In this document: positions 11,701 to 26,700 of the stretch, piece after piece
Position numbering within the stretch: position 1 is the first letter of the stretch
How the letters are laid out: each line of letters starts with the position of its first letter
Assembly: GCA_000149265.1 (NCBI GenBank)
Contig: CH002635.1
Coordinates: 100,546-164,545, forward strand
Origin: Ciona savignyi
Taxonomy: Eukaryota > Chordata > Ascidiacea > Phlebobranchia > Cionidae
DNA length: 64,000 nt
Reading direction: 5' to 3'
Notes under the pieces: model-generated
Told to the model about the DNA's origin: nothing
What the model saw: the letters and a program-made list of their open reading frames with translations, nothing else
Databases searched by the model: none
Position numbers and translations under genes: made by a program

Positions 11701-14700
11701 TCGACCGGTAGCCTGGACAGGGAAATTACGTTTATTTTAAAGGTTTTCAATGACAGAGGCATCGACATAGTTTCTTCACTACCGTGTGACCCAATTTGCC
11801 GTCGAACCCAAACATGTTTATCTGAAAATTTAATAAAAGTACCCGCCGAAAAGGGGGGAAACGTCATTAAGAGGCAGCATACCGTGCAGCCGGCGGCGCC
11901 ACCCGCAAATTTGATACCACATTCGATCCAAGATTTTTTTAAAAGATTCTTTAAAAATCTTATTTCATTAAAGCAAAAAGCTTCCGGTAAAAAATTTCTA
12001 CTTTGTTTGGGTAAAACAGCCAATTTTCATTACAACAACAATAAAGCACGCCGTACTTTCGGCATTACCCGGTGTAACCTAATTTTACCAGACAGGTTAT
12101 TACCAGCTTATGAGCTCGGCCTTAGATTTCCTGCACTAATATTGAAGCGTTTCAAGTCCAAACATCAATTTTAGCGCTCTGACGTCAAGACCGGCATCAT
12201 CCATAATCTCGAGGTAGTTTATTTAGCCCCCATTCAGGACTATAACCGCGTTTTGTAACATAGGAAATGGCCTTAAACAACAAACACGAAACGGCCACAA
12301 TTGCCAACATTATCCTTTTCGGGCGGAAATTCCGTATTTTCACAACCCAAGGTTGATTTTTGTTTGTCAAACATGCTATTAGTCAGTTACAAACAATTAA
12401 TCAAATAGTGGGGCGCAGAAGATTAGGATTTATTACGTAATCTTCCCGAAATACGACCGTGTAATAACATTCCGCGTATATTATAAACTCGACATGCATT
12501 TTCCGGCTTCGACCTTTAGCGCAATAACATTCCAGTCCCTCTGTTACCCTAATAAGGTAATCCCCCTACGCCCCCGCCACACAAGCGAGACCCGTTCCAA
12601 AATACACATACATAATGGGGACCAGTCAGGCGGTACGGAATCACGTCCGTATGTTCGCGTATCCGTGTCGATTCCAGACATGTAGATGATTATTCTATTA
12701 TGCGACTAAATGTCGCGTGCGTATATTGTGTCGGAAACAAAAATGTTACCAAACTAGAAACAAAATGTTGCCATTTCGCCGATTATATGCGATTATTGAG
12801 GCGAATTACAATTTGTGAAGCGTATTTTAAAATGTTAGTGGTTAAGGGTTGTTGTTTTAGCCATAACATCCGTGAAGCACGTTACTACGGACGGTTGCAA
12901 ACGAGTTCTTGACTTCGCTTGAATACCCGAATGCAACTACACAGAGCAATTTTTGAAATTTCTCATCGCTGCACCCATTACCGGAGTCGAAAGAAGTGCG
13001 GTTGTGTCGAAATAAACAACGCCTTGTTCGGTGATCTATGATGCAACTGCCGACGTCATAAAGACCACTCGCGTCACGTGGCGAGGGCCCAAGCCGCGAC
13101 CTTCCCTGGCTACGGAAACAAAGCGAAAAACAGAGCTGACGTTGAAATGTTGCCCGTGCCATCTCGCTCGCATTGTGTGCTCGCGTCGTCATAATACTGC
13201 ACTCGTGACATCCTCCAGCTGCAATTGTCTCGCAACAATCGTCATTGCCGAGTCATTTGTTACGAGTGTTTCGTGTCAATGCCAGCGATTGCCCGAGCCC
13301 CATTCATACCCAAGACCTGCGCATACCGATTTCCGGTTTACATTATTTCGCCACAAATTATACAAATATGTTCTCGAGGGCCTCTTACACACGTCCCCCC
13401 CGCTTTTCTTCAACTTTAATTAAACGGTCAATTGTTGTCTATTCACATGATGGTTTGGGAATAACACGTAGAGATGGGTTCAAATACACGGAGAGGATTT
13501 GAATAAAGGAAAAGGGCTAGACACCGGATAAACGGCGTATCCCAGACAAAGGATCGTTAGAGGCGAAAAGATAGCCAAGAAATCAAAGTAATGGCGGACA
13601 TTATGATTCATTTAGAAACGGCTACGTACGTCACTGATCCAAAGGGACGTTTGATGAGCTATCGAAAAAGGTTTTCTTAAAAAATTCAAAACATTCTGAG
13701 ATATTGGAACTTCACAATAAACAGCACCTTGTCGAAATGTAAACAATGCGAAAGCCCGAAGTTATTTAGCGGAACGCTGAACGCATGGGTGTTTGTCGCA
13801 AGAATGGAAAAGGTCACCATCTCTATACGGTGTTTGTTATACCCAGTTACTTTTTTACCGGGCTAAGTATCGTACAAGAGTTGGAGTTTATACGAGGTTC
13901 AGTTTTTTTATTGCATCGAGCAAATTACCTGGCTGTTAATTACATTCGCCCTATTTTTACGAGGTAATATTCAAACCCATTGTGGGCTTATCAGTAAGAA
14001 CTTTACGGAATAGAAATCTGGATACATATTAGTTGCGTTAACCAATAGGTCTCAAGATCGTTTATTAAATGTTCCCCTTTTTACCGAAAGAACTAAGATT
14101 TGAACCGCGGATATAGGATTGTCATTAAGACTGAATGTGTATAAAAAATCAAAATGATTTTCGGTTACGTTAACCATTTGACCGAAGAGGACACCCCGTC
14201 TTTTTTTATCCGAGCTAAGTTTCGAACCCAGGCTGTGTTCGTGCCTAGGACCGTTTTTTTTATGTAAGTCTGTATATATATCGGTCGCTTTAACCATTCG
14301 GCCACACGGGGGACACCCCGTCTCACCTTCCATGATGTTCATTCTCTCCAACATCGCGCGCTCTTGGGAGAAATCAAGGTAAAATCCCGGACACTCGATG
14401 TCGCAGTCGGGCGTGGTGATCTTCTGGGCCAACGAGTTGGTTTGCGTGATCCTGAGAAAAGGAATTTTGTTGAAGGCATTTTGTTACGAAATAAAGAGGG
14501 CGACATAACTCATTTACCTGTCAAGGGTGATCTTTGAGTTCTGCAAAAGAAGATAGATCGGTTTATTTACAAGCAAAGCAGTATAATACATCACACTATA
14601 GAGTTGTCTGTTAAGTCTATATTCTCTAAGCAGACCCACCAAAATTGGAATAATTAGACGCGCTAAGCTCAGGGGCGACATATTTTAATGAGGCAACGCT

Positions 14701-17700
14701 TCGCTGTGCGCAAATTGCTTCGGCTCAGAACACTACCTGCACTACCGAGCATATGTGCTTGGGCTATAGTGTTGCCCGATTTAATTTTTAAAACGGAACA
14801 CAAACGTGGGCGGTGGTTTGGGGGAACACTGGACCGCAAACCGCGTATCTGGCAGCAAGGAAAAGGTCAAGGTTAAGTTGATTTTGCTGTACGGTTCGCC
14901 GCTGCGAAAGTATGTTGCGCGCGCGTTTCTGTGGGCTAATTGATCGGCCCCAGTATACATTACACTCTGTCATGTCAAACCCTTGTAACCAGCGGGACTA
15001 AGGACGTTGCGGTGGCTTGAGAAAATATCTCCAAGTACCAGTTGTGCATGGGTGGATGGTCCGAAAGTAAATTAAAACCCTAATTCTGTTTTGTTTCTTT
15101 TGCATTTTAAGGATCGGATTTAAAAGAAACGTGTTTCGTAAACGCTGATAAGGCTGTTTCTCTTTGTAATTCGATAATCGGTGGACAGGTGAAGGTTAGG
15201 GTTCACAACCCTATAGGGGTCAGTTATAACCCCGGCTTCCGACACCCCAAATAGTTTCGCAGAACCCAAGGTGAATTCTAAGCATGTTGGCGCCAATTGA
15301 ATTCGAAACTGTTTTCGGCTTCACAAATTACCTATATTGACTGATTGCTTAAAAAGAAGCAAACTATAGTGTCTGAACCTATATTTAGAGCACAGTGTAT
15401 AGGACCAACGGGGCGTAGGTATTTACTCAGCAGGGCGATTAAGGCAGAGCCAAAAATATAAAGAAGTTTAATGAGGTTTCAAACGTCGTGCCGTTAACGG
15501 TTAGCTTTTAAAAGATTAAATCAATGCTTCTAAATACAGTCTTGTATTTACACAAACGTTTTTTTATCATTTTCTTCTTTTAGGACCCGTATTAAATAGC
15601 AACGAGCATTATTCATTTAAAAGTCATTAGCAGAACTATCTCGAGTTGAGTTTCAAAGCAGCTTTGTAAAGTATACAGGATGTTGCAATCCTGCTACATC
15701 CTGCAATACGAGTGGTTCCGAATACCACGTCTTCAAATACCTCGGCCAATTCAATTTTAAAATCAGGTTGTTGATGTTTTTGAAGCGATGGCTGTACACT
15801 CGGGCGCCACATTTGACTCACGGGCAACGAAAACTGACAAATGAATTATATTTTCATGTCCAGACGGCGCGATACCGTTTTCGCGCATGATTTATGCTTC
15901 ACTTAAACCGCATTCTACAAAGCGGGCTCGTCTAGCCTCAAATTTAATAAAGAACCGTCGTGCAGTTGCGGTTTGGAGCTCGAAGATTCAATAAAGAAGT
16001 ATAATAGGCGAAAGTCCTTTGTGCGCCTTTTCCATAATTCTGCCAACAACAACGTACCATCCGCGCATTTTCGACGAATATTCCAACAACATTGGACACC
16101 CCTGACACACCGCAAGTTATTACTTACATAATAACGAGGAACATAGTCATTTCGGTTTACCCTGCAACTGCATAGAACGTGGGATAGATGGTTCTTAATC
16201 GGCGAACTCTGTCCACAGTCTGCTTACGTTAACCGGAGTATTGGCGGCGCCGTTTGAAGTTTGATATGTTTAGTGTCGGTGGTTTATCTGGGCCGCGATT
16301 TTATGGGAAAACGGCACAGATCGAAACAGTTTTGGGAAAACACGATCGAACGGACGAGGTGGATGCCTTACAGACAACGCTTCGAAAAGATGAAGTGAAG
16401 GAAACTCTTATTATCCAATTTAAATAGTTTCACTGCACGGCCGAAGATTGCTTCCAAAGTTGACAGTGCGTAAAATCTAGATCTTCGACGCTACTTGAGA
16501 ATCAACACCCAAGCTGCCAAAAAAACGCGTTTAACTGATCCTGCGACGCACGCACCTTATTTAATGCGTTTTTAACTGACCCTTAAACGCAGGTATCTTA
16601 ATTAACTGAGCGTACAACACACGTACCTTAATAAATCCGTTTTTAACCGAGCCGACGACGTACGCATTTTATCTATGCGTTTTTAACTGACCCTAAAACG
16701 CACGTCCCTTAATAAATGTGTTTTAACCGAGCCGACGACGTACGCATTTTATCTATGCGTTTTTAACTGACCCTAAAACGCACGTCCCTTAATAAATGTG
16801 TTTTAACCGAGCCTACGACAACGTACCTTCATGAATGTGGCGTAGTTGTCCTCCTGAGCAATCACATCGTTCGTGATATCTTCCACACTGCTCAGAGACT
16901 CCAGACATTGGCGGGATGACGTCACTTCTTGGGTAAGCTTCCGTAGTCGGGTGGACTGAAGAAGAAATTTTAGTTAAAACAACGATTCTCAGAAAAGACT
17001 ATTCAATGCCAATGGTTTAAGGAGTCATCGGAAGTTCAGCCAATGTAGGCGCTCTAAAAAAACACATGGTGCCAAAGGTAAGTTTCCTAGTACAAGACGC
17101 GCTAAACCTGAACCGGCAAGCTAAGTTGCCATTAAATCTTAGTAAATACAAACACCATGTATAGATTAGAAGCCTTAAACGCTGCAGTAACAATGCAGGG
17201 GCGGTGACCTTTATTCCAGCAGTCCGTCGCTATGGAAACAAATATACCGACGAATCGGCGAAAGATTAAAAGTTCACGACAATGGTCAGTTTATTAGTAT
17301 CATTTAGCGGCATGGAATTGAGAAAATGGTTTGAACTTGGGTCAGAGAGATGTCTTTCAAGTCCGCTGTGTTTGGTTTACATTAAAAACTTGGCAAATGC
17401 GCAACTTATAATGGATCCCGCTAACCGTACTGACGCACAACAAACAAAACGTTTAGGAGGATTTTGTGAGTGAAATTCGGGGACAGTTCCTTTCGAAAAA
17501 ATCCCAACCTGAATTCTGGAAGGTGTGTCAACTCTTTCCTCGGTTTTAAATTCGTCCCCTTTTCGTTTTTATGCGTAATTTTCGGAATTGTGCCCAAAGT
17601 TTGTTTAGTTTGGGTCCGTGAAAGTCTTTAGTTTACGTGATTTTAACCCAGCTGGGAACCGTTCCACCAAGGAACAATTTACATTTGAGGAGACAAAATC

Positions 17701-20700
17701 AGTCGGCTGTGAAATCCCCGTAAAGTGCAGTGTGTTGAGCAAACAGTTTGGGGAAAACACGAGCGTTTTGTATAATGTTATGCGTGGACGGACATTTAGC
17801 AAACAGTAGTTTCATGAATAAGGAAGTGGCGCTTGACGTACATAACAATAGGTGTTGTTCATTTCGAAACGATACCATCTCATATCACCTGTACACGATG
17901 CTTGATGAATGCTTCGGAGATCGGTAAACAAGCAACTGCAGGATCTGTGTTGCGCAGAGCATTCGAGGTAGGAATGATTGGCAGGAACCAGACGAATGAC
18001 TCAAGCCGAGTCAGATAAGGACCACATTACACGGGTATAAGTTTCGTGTTGAAACAAACAAGGAAACTGCGTAGGTTGCGGTGGCGCAACTTTCGGTTGA
18101 AAATAGGAAAAAATGCATCGGTTTTATTTGCTCAGCAAACACGCGTCTATTTGTTTTCGATTTTTCTTAATTTCAGTACCAACACAGGTCGAACATATTC
18201 CTACAAATAATCCGTGAGTCAGGGGGAACACACCCCAAGCAAGCGACTGATGAATGATGACTTTCCGTGGATGCTCAAAATTACCATGTTTGGCCGTTAC
18301 CCACTGAAAGCCGTCGGCGCAGCACAATAGTGTGCGGTTTTCGTGGGCCCAGGGCGAGTTGTGATCGCATTTGAGCTCGTAGGAATATAAAAGAACCGTT
18401 TGAAAAATAATATTCTCTATTCAACTTTTGAAAGGGAAATTTAAAACAGAATTCTGCTGCCTTGATCAATATATATATAAAATGAGAGTAACTACCGCTC
18501 TTATAATACGTCTTACTCTTTACAACTTCGTTTAACGGGACCGGGGAAGTTTATCTTGTGATCAGACGCCAGACTGCAAATGAAGTTCACAATTTCCCGA
18601 ATTTTAAAAGCTACAGATGCACATTTTTACGACAAAAGTGGAAACCGAAGTATTTCTCCCCGCAGAGTGATTCAGATGGAAAAATACAGAAAACGCAATT
18701 ACTAACTCTCACTTCAAAACATCAGCGGAAAGCGAAGCGCAAAACTCGTGGGCGCAAATGAATCACGCCAGTGATTCCACCAGACAAAACACTCAAAACC
18801 ACCGTTTGAACTCGTTTGCTACCAGATTTTGCAGCACTTTAATCACAATGCCAAGGGTTCCTTTCCAAGGGATTATTCTCCGTCACTACCTGGTAATTTT
18901 CTCGTCGGGAAGTGGTTAATTTGAAAGGAACTAAAAAAAGAACGGAACAAGCCTATAACAAACTCTAAAATGTAAAATTGCTAAAAAATAAAGACGCTCT
19001 ACCATTTTACAAATATCAACAGAAACAGGAAGATGTGTCTTCTGTTAAATTTTAAGGTTTTTAAACACAACATATAGTTTTACCTTTGTATCTTTTATTC
19101 TGCTGACGATTGCCGCCTCTCTTTCCCTTATAACTCGGATGAGACTTTCGACTTCAGAGTGGAGTTTTGATTCTTGGGATTCGGCTGTAACCTGCAACCA
19201 CAAAAGTTAATAAGATCGACTGCACTTTGGAATTAACGCTTTTTCTGCGGGATTGAAGGTTATGGGTTTATCAGTCGCGTCCATTCGCTGGCATTACCTT
19301 GTTTCACTAGCCCGACATGTTGTTTTTGCCGCGTTTACTATTTTTCTTGATTTATATTAAAAATATTTGCTTATTGTATCACCGTATAAACATGCAACAA
19401 AAGGCAATAATGATCTAGTTCTATCTTAAAGTATGTTAAGTCCATACATTGAGAAAGGGTACCCTACAACGTTACTTGTGCAACTTGTATCACATTAAGC
19501 ACGTTATCTTTTACTTATTTTTATCGGATATTGTATTTCACTATAAGCCTTCGACTCAGCATGACTTGTACAACGACAAACAGCCTGTTGTTAAGGTTTA
19601 ACACGGGCGGAAATTCTCACTAGCAGCATATTGACCTTTATCAACATTAAATTGAATTTAGCTTGATAGACTGCCAAAACTCGATTAAAGTTACTTTTAC
19701 TGTTGCATATTAGACTCCCAGTTAGTCACATTTTTGCAGGCTCGTTAGATCTTATCTAAGAGTGATAATATCAACAGACTTCACGAGGCTGAGAAAAGGG
19801 GTTTTAACTTGCGGTGCTGGTACAAATTAAGCTCGCAGTGCGGTTCACCTTGAATGTTTCATTTATCTGTTAACATGTACGAAACGTTTTACGGTTTCTA
19901 GCAAGACGCCTTTAACCATGCTGTACATTATACGTACACACGAAGTATATCAACCAGCAAAATCGATTCGTTCATCCCAATTAACCTTTGCGAAAAGTTG
20001 TCGTCACTTTAGGCTAGAATATGACCGATCGAAACCACCTACGTGAGTTCTGTCCCCGCGACCCCAAAAGGTCTTGATGTGGTTTACATTCGGGCTATCT
20101 ACTAGACGGCATAGTTGTCAACATTGATTGATTTCGTTTCACGTCGAATTCCTTCTGCTTAATCGACTGGTCACTTGCACCTTTGTTCAAGGCCGCCAGT
20201 GAAATCGTATAGACGGTCGGGTGAACTCGAGCCGTATCCACTCAGTTAACTATCCAACCCTGTTTCGGAATGCGACCAAGACCGTCAGAGTCGTTAGTCA
20301 CAAGCATGGGTTTATTTGTAGTTGTCCATCATACGGCGTGCGACTGTCCAGTTGAACGTTTTCGTAGAAATCAAACGAGCTTCACCGTACTTGCTTCCAG
20401 GAAAACTATTAAAACTACTGCTCCGCGAATACTGGTGATGTTTACATGGTCGAACCAGGCCGCGTTTTAACTCACTTGTTTATTCGCCGGGACGAGTGTA
20501 GATAGTTACGAAAACAGCAATTCAAATTTCCGGGTTTCCGTTCGACCTAAATATGTCGATTGCAAGGGCGTGATCCATTAAAATGAACCGATGGGTTGTC
20601 AAACAACAAATGTGAAGATGGTGGCATTCAGATAACGCTTTGTTTGCAAAAGCTGCAGCAAACAGGGCGATTTGACGCTTTATATCTTGAAAGCTACAAA

Positions 20701-23700
20701 ACTTGTAATCGTCCGATAACGATCGGACGGCTGCAGTCTGAAGCCTGGATTAGTTATGGGCCGGTCACTATTGAAACAGACTTTGGAGCACGGGTGGTAA
20801 ACTTGAAGTCAACAAGTGGGGTAAACAGTTATTTGATTGAAAGTTATTTGATTGATTTGCCAAGACGGCCAAAAGGGTCAGTTTGGATGCTTCCTGCCAT
20901 CGATTTATACAAAGAATGTCATTTAAAACATTGTGATGAGACCATTATGGGTTCGATAATTGGTAGGGAAGAAAAAAACTTTTTTAAAGACGCAAACGAT
21001 GTTTAGTGCGAATCTTGATCAAGATTGCGAAGGTTAAACTAGACCAATGTACTTTCCAGCCAAGTTCTTTTGCGATCCCAATCGGTAATCTGAGAAAGAG
21101 TATGAGCCCAGCGTTCAAACGCTAACATAAACGAACTGACAAGCTAAATCCCCAAAATGCTGAACCAAATCCACTTTTCAAGCAGAAAATTGAAAGTACG
21201 AATTCCACGCGTATGCAACGAATTATCAGCGTCGGCCAAACCGTTATGTTTTCCGGTAATCGTGGAACTAACCTTCGCTTGTTAACAATATGTCTAGGAT
21301 TTCAAGATTATCACGACCATGGAAATCGAATTAAAACAAGTGCAGAGCACAAAACAACTCAGTTGTGGGGTCACGTTATTCGGGTTGTGTACAGCTTTAA
21401 GCTTGACGGAGCAGTATCAAGATATGAGATAAAAATCAAATATACACGTTGCGAACGCCTCGGGTAATAGTGAGACTGTACACTGTTGCGCGCACAATGC
21501 ACCTAAAGTGTGGTTTTGTCTGGACGAGACATCACATCCAAGCAATAAAAAAACAAATGTTTGATAGATTTAGTTAAAATGCACATTTTAAGTAAATTGC
21601 GGTATATGCCGGACATTACTCGGTTAATTTTTCGTGATTATTCTTCTATCCGGATTCTCCTAACCTTAAAAATGCTAAAGTGATATCTGTTTGTTTACAG
21701 CCTATGGATTAAGTTTGGCAGCTGTGGGTAAGAAAGAATTTTAACAAATTATCCGGGTAAGGCGGTATTAGCTGTAATGCAAAAGAAACGACAAAATAAA
21801 ACACAAAAGCGGCCAAAACAAGGAAAAAATAATGTAACGTGGCATATAGTAGAAACAATCCTAAGCCATAAAAAAACATTAAATTTGTTAAATTATTTAA
21901 CCATCATGGTTTTCAAATATACGGTGAATGCATTTTTCCCTAGATTGAAGATAAACATGTTATTTCGACGCTACTAGTCTAACCATATGTGAGGTTTCCG
22001 GTATTTTTAAATCAATGAGTACTGAAGAAATCGCACAATTTCTAAGCCTAAATTACCAGTTCGTAAATGTTTAAAGAAATACGAAGGAGAATTATGAGAG
22101 GTGATTAACGGTTTGACGGCTAGTCGAATAGTCGCCGGCCGCCTAGATTAAAACGGGATTATTAGATTTTCGCACCACAATTTCAATGCAGAATCTGTCA
22201 GGATTGAAGTTTTTAATTTACCGTTTCATTGCCGGACACTGCGGGTTATATAATAATTCTGTTGCTGAAACTTAGTTATTCCTGGTGCGGTTAAAGATGA
22301 AATATTAATGACGACACTGCGACTCCAGCTTTCGTTTATATTAAAATATTGTAACGAGGGTAGAAACGAGACTGTTTACTAGATAGTCAAAATATTAGCG
22401 TTTTAAATCAATCAAAACGGCAATTACGCGTTCAGAAGTACGCCGAGAACCCGGACTAAAACAACACAAATTCCCATTTTGAGCGAAGGCGTTCATGTTC
22501 TACATTAATCAGACGAGAGTGCAAGTAATCAATCAATCTGCGGTATTAAAGTCGATTATGAACCACTATTCTTTAAGCTGGCTCGAGATTAAAACCAACA
22601 ATTGAACTCGTCGTGGCGCCGTTGCAGTTGCTGCTGGTTGTTGTGTGTACATGGATTAGTGTTTGCGCAATAAAGCAATTTTAAGACGCGAGACAAAAAT
22701 ACGTTGCGACGGTTTTGCTTGTTATGCCACGCCATGTTCAGTGCCCGCTTAGTAGTTTAGCAAATACTGATTTTATGCCACCGAACATCCAACCTCTGTA
22801 GGCCATTTCCAGCTAAAAATACGGCAATAAGCTTCGGGGCATGTATAGAGACGGAAAGACTTCAGTAAATTAATGAAGAATTTGGTCTTTTAACGCTTCC
22901 TATGCGATTCTTTCTCCTTGGAAGGTTTATCAACAATGCCCATTGTTTCGTAGGTATATTAACACCACTATATTTTACGTGAGCGTCCGACATGTAATAA
23001 TTTCCGCGGATTAGATTAAAGTTGTACTCTTCAATTAAACGTTCCTAACCGATGGATGAAAGCCAAATACGGATATCAGAGTTTTAATCCGTGAAGTGAA
23101 CAGCGGATTAGTTAATTGCCGCTTTCTTGGTAGGAACGTTCGTATATAAGCGGGATTAACTAAAACATAATTTATAATTCGTGCAACGTGTAATGGAAGG
23201 TGTCGCATTTTGCTGGCAACTGTTCGTAATTTCTCACCTCGATTTGTTGACAAGCTTCAACCAGCTTTGTGACGTTTCGTTGAATTTCTGCTTTCTGATT
23301 GGATAACCTGGTCACGTGCATTTCAAGGTCCTCCTAGATAAAAGAATCGTTGTTACGATCATACAAATAAAAATAAAGAAATAAATTCTTGTTAAATGAA
23401 GTAGCTTGTGATCTCAAAAATACATTTAATATTGTTGCCATTGTTTTTATTCAGAATTCTTTATTTTAAACAAGGAAAACTAAAAGAAGGGATGTAGTAA
23501 ACTTCACAATAAAGATGATTATGATATTAAGGTTAGCGTAAGGGCTAAGGTTAAAGTTAGCAATAGTTCTGTAGTTGATATAAGTGTTTTTTTGGGCACG
23601 TTTTGAATTTATTTCCACAGTTTTAGTGTTCAGTTTCCTTATTTCCCTTCGTTAAGTTTTCTTCGTTTAAAATAAAGAAATCCTAATAAAAAGTGCCGCC

Positions 23701-26700
23701 CTACTGAGCGTCCGACGGCGACTAGGAACACCCAGACGGGCGACTTGTTTGCAAGAGTTCGGTTGCAAACATGTATCTTTCTAACAAACACATTTTTTTT
23801 TTTCAATTTCGTGACCGGGTCACCAGGAAGGACGCTGTCAGTGATCTATTGTTGCGCAACAGTTACCATTGTTACGTTCCAATCAAATGTAAACCATTGT
23901 TATTGTGAGGATTGATGCGTTTCACTGTAGCACTATGACAGGTGTGTCGTTAACACCGACGAAATTTGTAACGCGAATTTTAAACTTCTGTTCAACGCAA
24001 CGGTTGACAACAATAGCGACGATATTATCTTCGAATGTAGTAGTCACGACAGTTGAATTATCAAAAGCGTGCCGCTGAAACATAAATACACGTTTGGTGG
24101 AAGCGGAAAAGATGAAAACAGGTAAAGAGTTTTTAGTCGAGCAATTTGCTTCGCCGTAATTTCTTCGAGGCGATTTTAAATAACGTTTTTTGTCGTTTTT
24201 TGCACCTCAAACGCCCTTTGCGTGATCCATACTGGAATTAGAAGGGCTTGTGTGCACAAATAACACTGCAATTTATCACGCAGCTCGACGGCCTATTATT
24301 GATATCCTAAAGTAATTTTAAACTCCTATTAATTTTATTAACAACGCACACAGGTTGATTCCGAAGAGCAAATGAACGGTTATGCGCTTAATATCCACTT
24401 CTGTCATGATACAACTGTACACTAAGTACAACTGCGTAGGAATTAAACCAATTAGTCTCAATCGTTTAACACCTGGCGAGTAAATTTAGGCCCAGGCACG
24501 GATATACTTGTGGTAAGGTCATTGCCGGTTCGTTTACCTTAATTGAGTGTATATATTGCCTATAGTTATATTATTTGATGTGAAGGAGACGGCCGTTTCG
24601 CTCAACAGATAAATATTGCCCCATAGGCCTGCCAGAACAAAATCACTACCACGATATTGGGTGTATAGTCATCATGCACTTGCCTTTTTCTTTCTGCACC
24701 ATTCTGTAACGCATTCAATGCCATGGCGGTCGTGGTCCGTCTTGAGGCTGCAGCTTTTACACAATGCCATGTCGCAAACCGGACAGTACAGGTCCGCACT
24801 CTCCTACAAATACGACCCAATTAAACCTAAAATCCACTTACGGACAAAACACAAGGTACTTTTACAAACTTAAGTCCAAGAAAAAATCTTAAGAGCGTCT
24901 GCCAGGTAATTGGAATGTCGCGTTTAACGTGATAGATAAGGCGTCAGTGCGGACTTATGACAAGAGGTTTATAAATTACTATGTGACGGAAAACCTGTTG
25001 ATAGTTATGGTGAAATAAACAACGACGATACCTGGACGTGGTGGAAGCAGTGAACTGCATTTAGTTGCTTTGACTTGGCTGAGAGGGTGCCAGCATTTCC
25101 GGGACTTGCCGGTACTAGCTTGTGATTGATGAAAGGCTTCTTTCTCGGGTGGGTGACTCGCAGACACCGATCGCAGTAGTAGGCCTTGCAAGTCAGGCAA
25201 GTCTTGACCGCTTGTCTCGGAGGCTTCAGCTCGCAGAATTGACAGGATACCTGGTCTGTCGATTCCCGAACTTCGCGCATGGGTGTGGTCAGCTGCACGT
25301 AATCCTTGCCGTCCGTTTCCTGACGGGAGCGTCGTCGTCCTCTGCTGGGACCGAGGCTTCCGTCACTTTGCATCGACAGGTTCGAAGCGCTGTGGAAATA
25401 TTCGGATTAACACGAAAGAGTAATTGACCAAATCATCACTACATTACATCACTCGTCCCTGGCGGTTCGGTAATCCGTCCACTCAAGTGATGACAACTCC
25501 TTTGTCACGTACCACCAACAATAGCAAACGGGCGACAAAGGCAAGTGCACGAATTCAAACAATTACGCATAAGGACCTCGTGTCATTATCTAAATATTTA
25601 ACCTATTTTAGAATATTGCCATATATGTGCTTTTCCGAGGTAGTATTTTCTCATGTGACAAAGCACAAACTATTGCGTGAAAGAAAACCGCCCCTTCTAT
25701 TTTTAAAAGAGTTTGTAATGGCATACACACCTTGATTATTGGTTTGTGTAATGAAAGCCATAAGCTGTAATTTAGAGTTCTACGCATCGCGGCGTGAATG
25801 TAAAGATAGCATGTACAAAAATAACGGAAGAGTTCTGTGACCATGGATGCATCGTAAACAACATGACAAATACTTGGATGGAAACGCGATCAAGTTATCC
25901 CAAGTTAAACGTTGGAAAGATCAGAATAACCGCCGCTAAGCCGTGGCAACTAACAAATAATCCGGAAAACAAGCTTTTTCGAGGGTGGGGGCCAAATAGC
26001 TGCTGACAAGACAGGCGTGCAAATTTCCTGATTCGCCGGCACAGGTCTTGTGTACATGTATTAGGGATTTTAAAAGTTGCGGTTTCCGGCGACTTCAAAG
26101 AATATTTTTGCCTTCACCACCTATTTAGAATCACACGAGCAAAATAAGTGGATTCGCCCTGGATCGCCAGGTTAAGTGTTTCCCGATGTGCATTCGGCAT
26201 TGGATGAACATCGAAGCGGCGAATCTACTCACCAGAGCTGGTGTTTGTTCGCTTTTTACGGTACATTAAACAACTAAGAACAGGCCTAGGAACTCGCGTG
26301 CTTTCGAGCTGATATAAAAAGAATTTGCTATTCATCGATTGAAATATAAATCGCACCAGTCTGTTTCGAGCCGATAAGGATGAACGCCAAAATACATATT
26401 ACAGAAATAACAGACTGCGTGCAGTCATTATTTTTCTTTGGGCTACCGTGGTAGATTTCGAGGGACAATTCCCACACCCCGAAACCCGGACATGCCTCGT
26501 CAAGTCTATGAACTGGCAGGCAATTACTGTTCACGTCATTAGAAGAGTGTACCACCCAAATCGAGGCACTCCGCTATGGACGGGACTAAAGCTTTGCGTC
26601 AACTAGAGTGTTTCGAAATGCACAGTTCAAACAGTGGTGCAATGAAGCCAGTGGCAGCTGGGAGTCCTAGGACTAAGCATTGAATGCTGTGATAAATATA

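Noticed and set aside
14052-14432. 126-codon minus-strand frame around the MID COS exon
   Set aside because: Only the 5' part is the real exon (14451-14327); the rest reads through the donor into SINE sequence.
20596-21006. 136-codon plus-strand frame in a MID intron
   Set aside because: No family, no splice sites and a short internal duplication; shorter than the frame at 11449 and not convincing.
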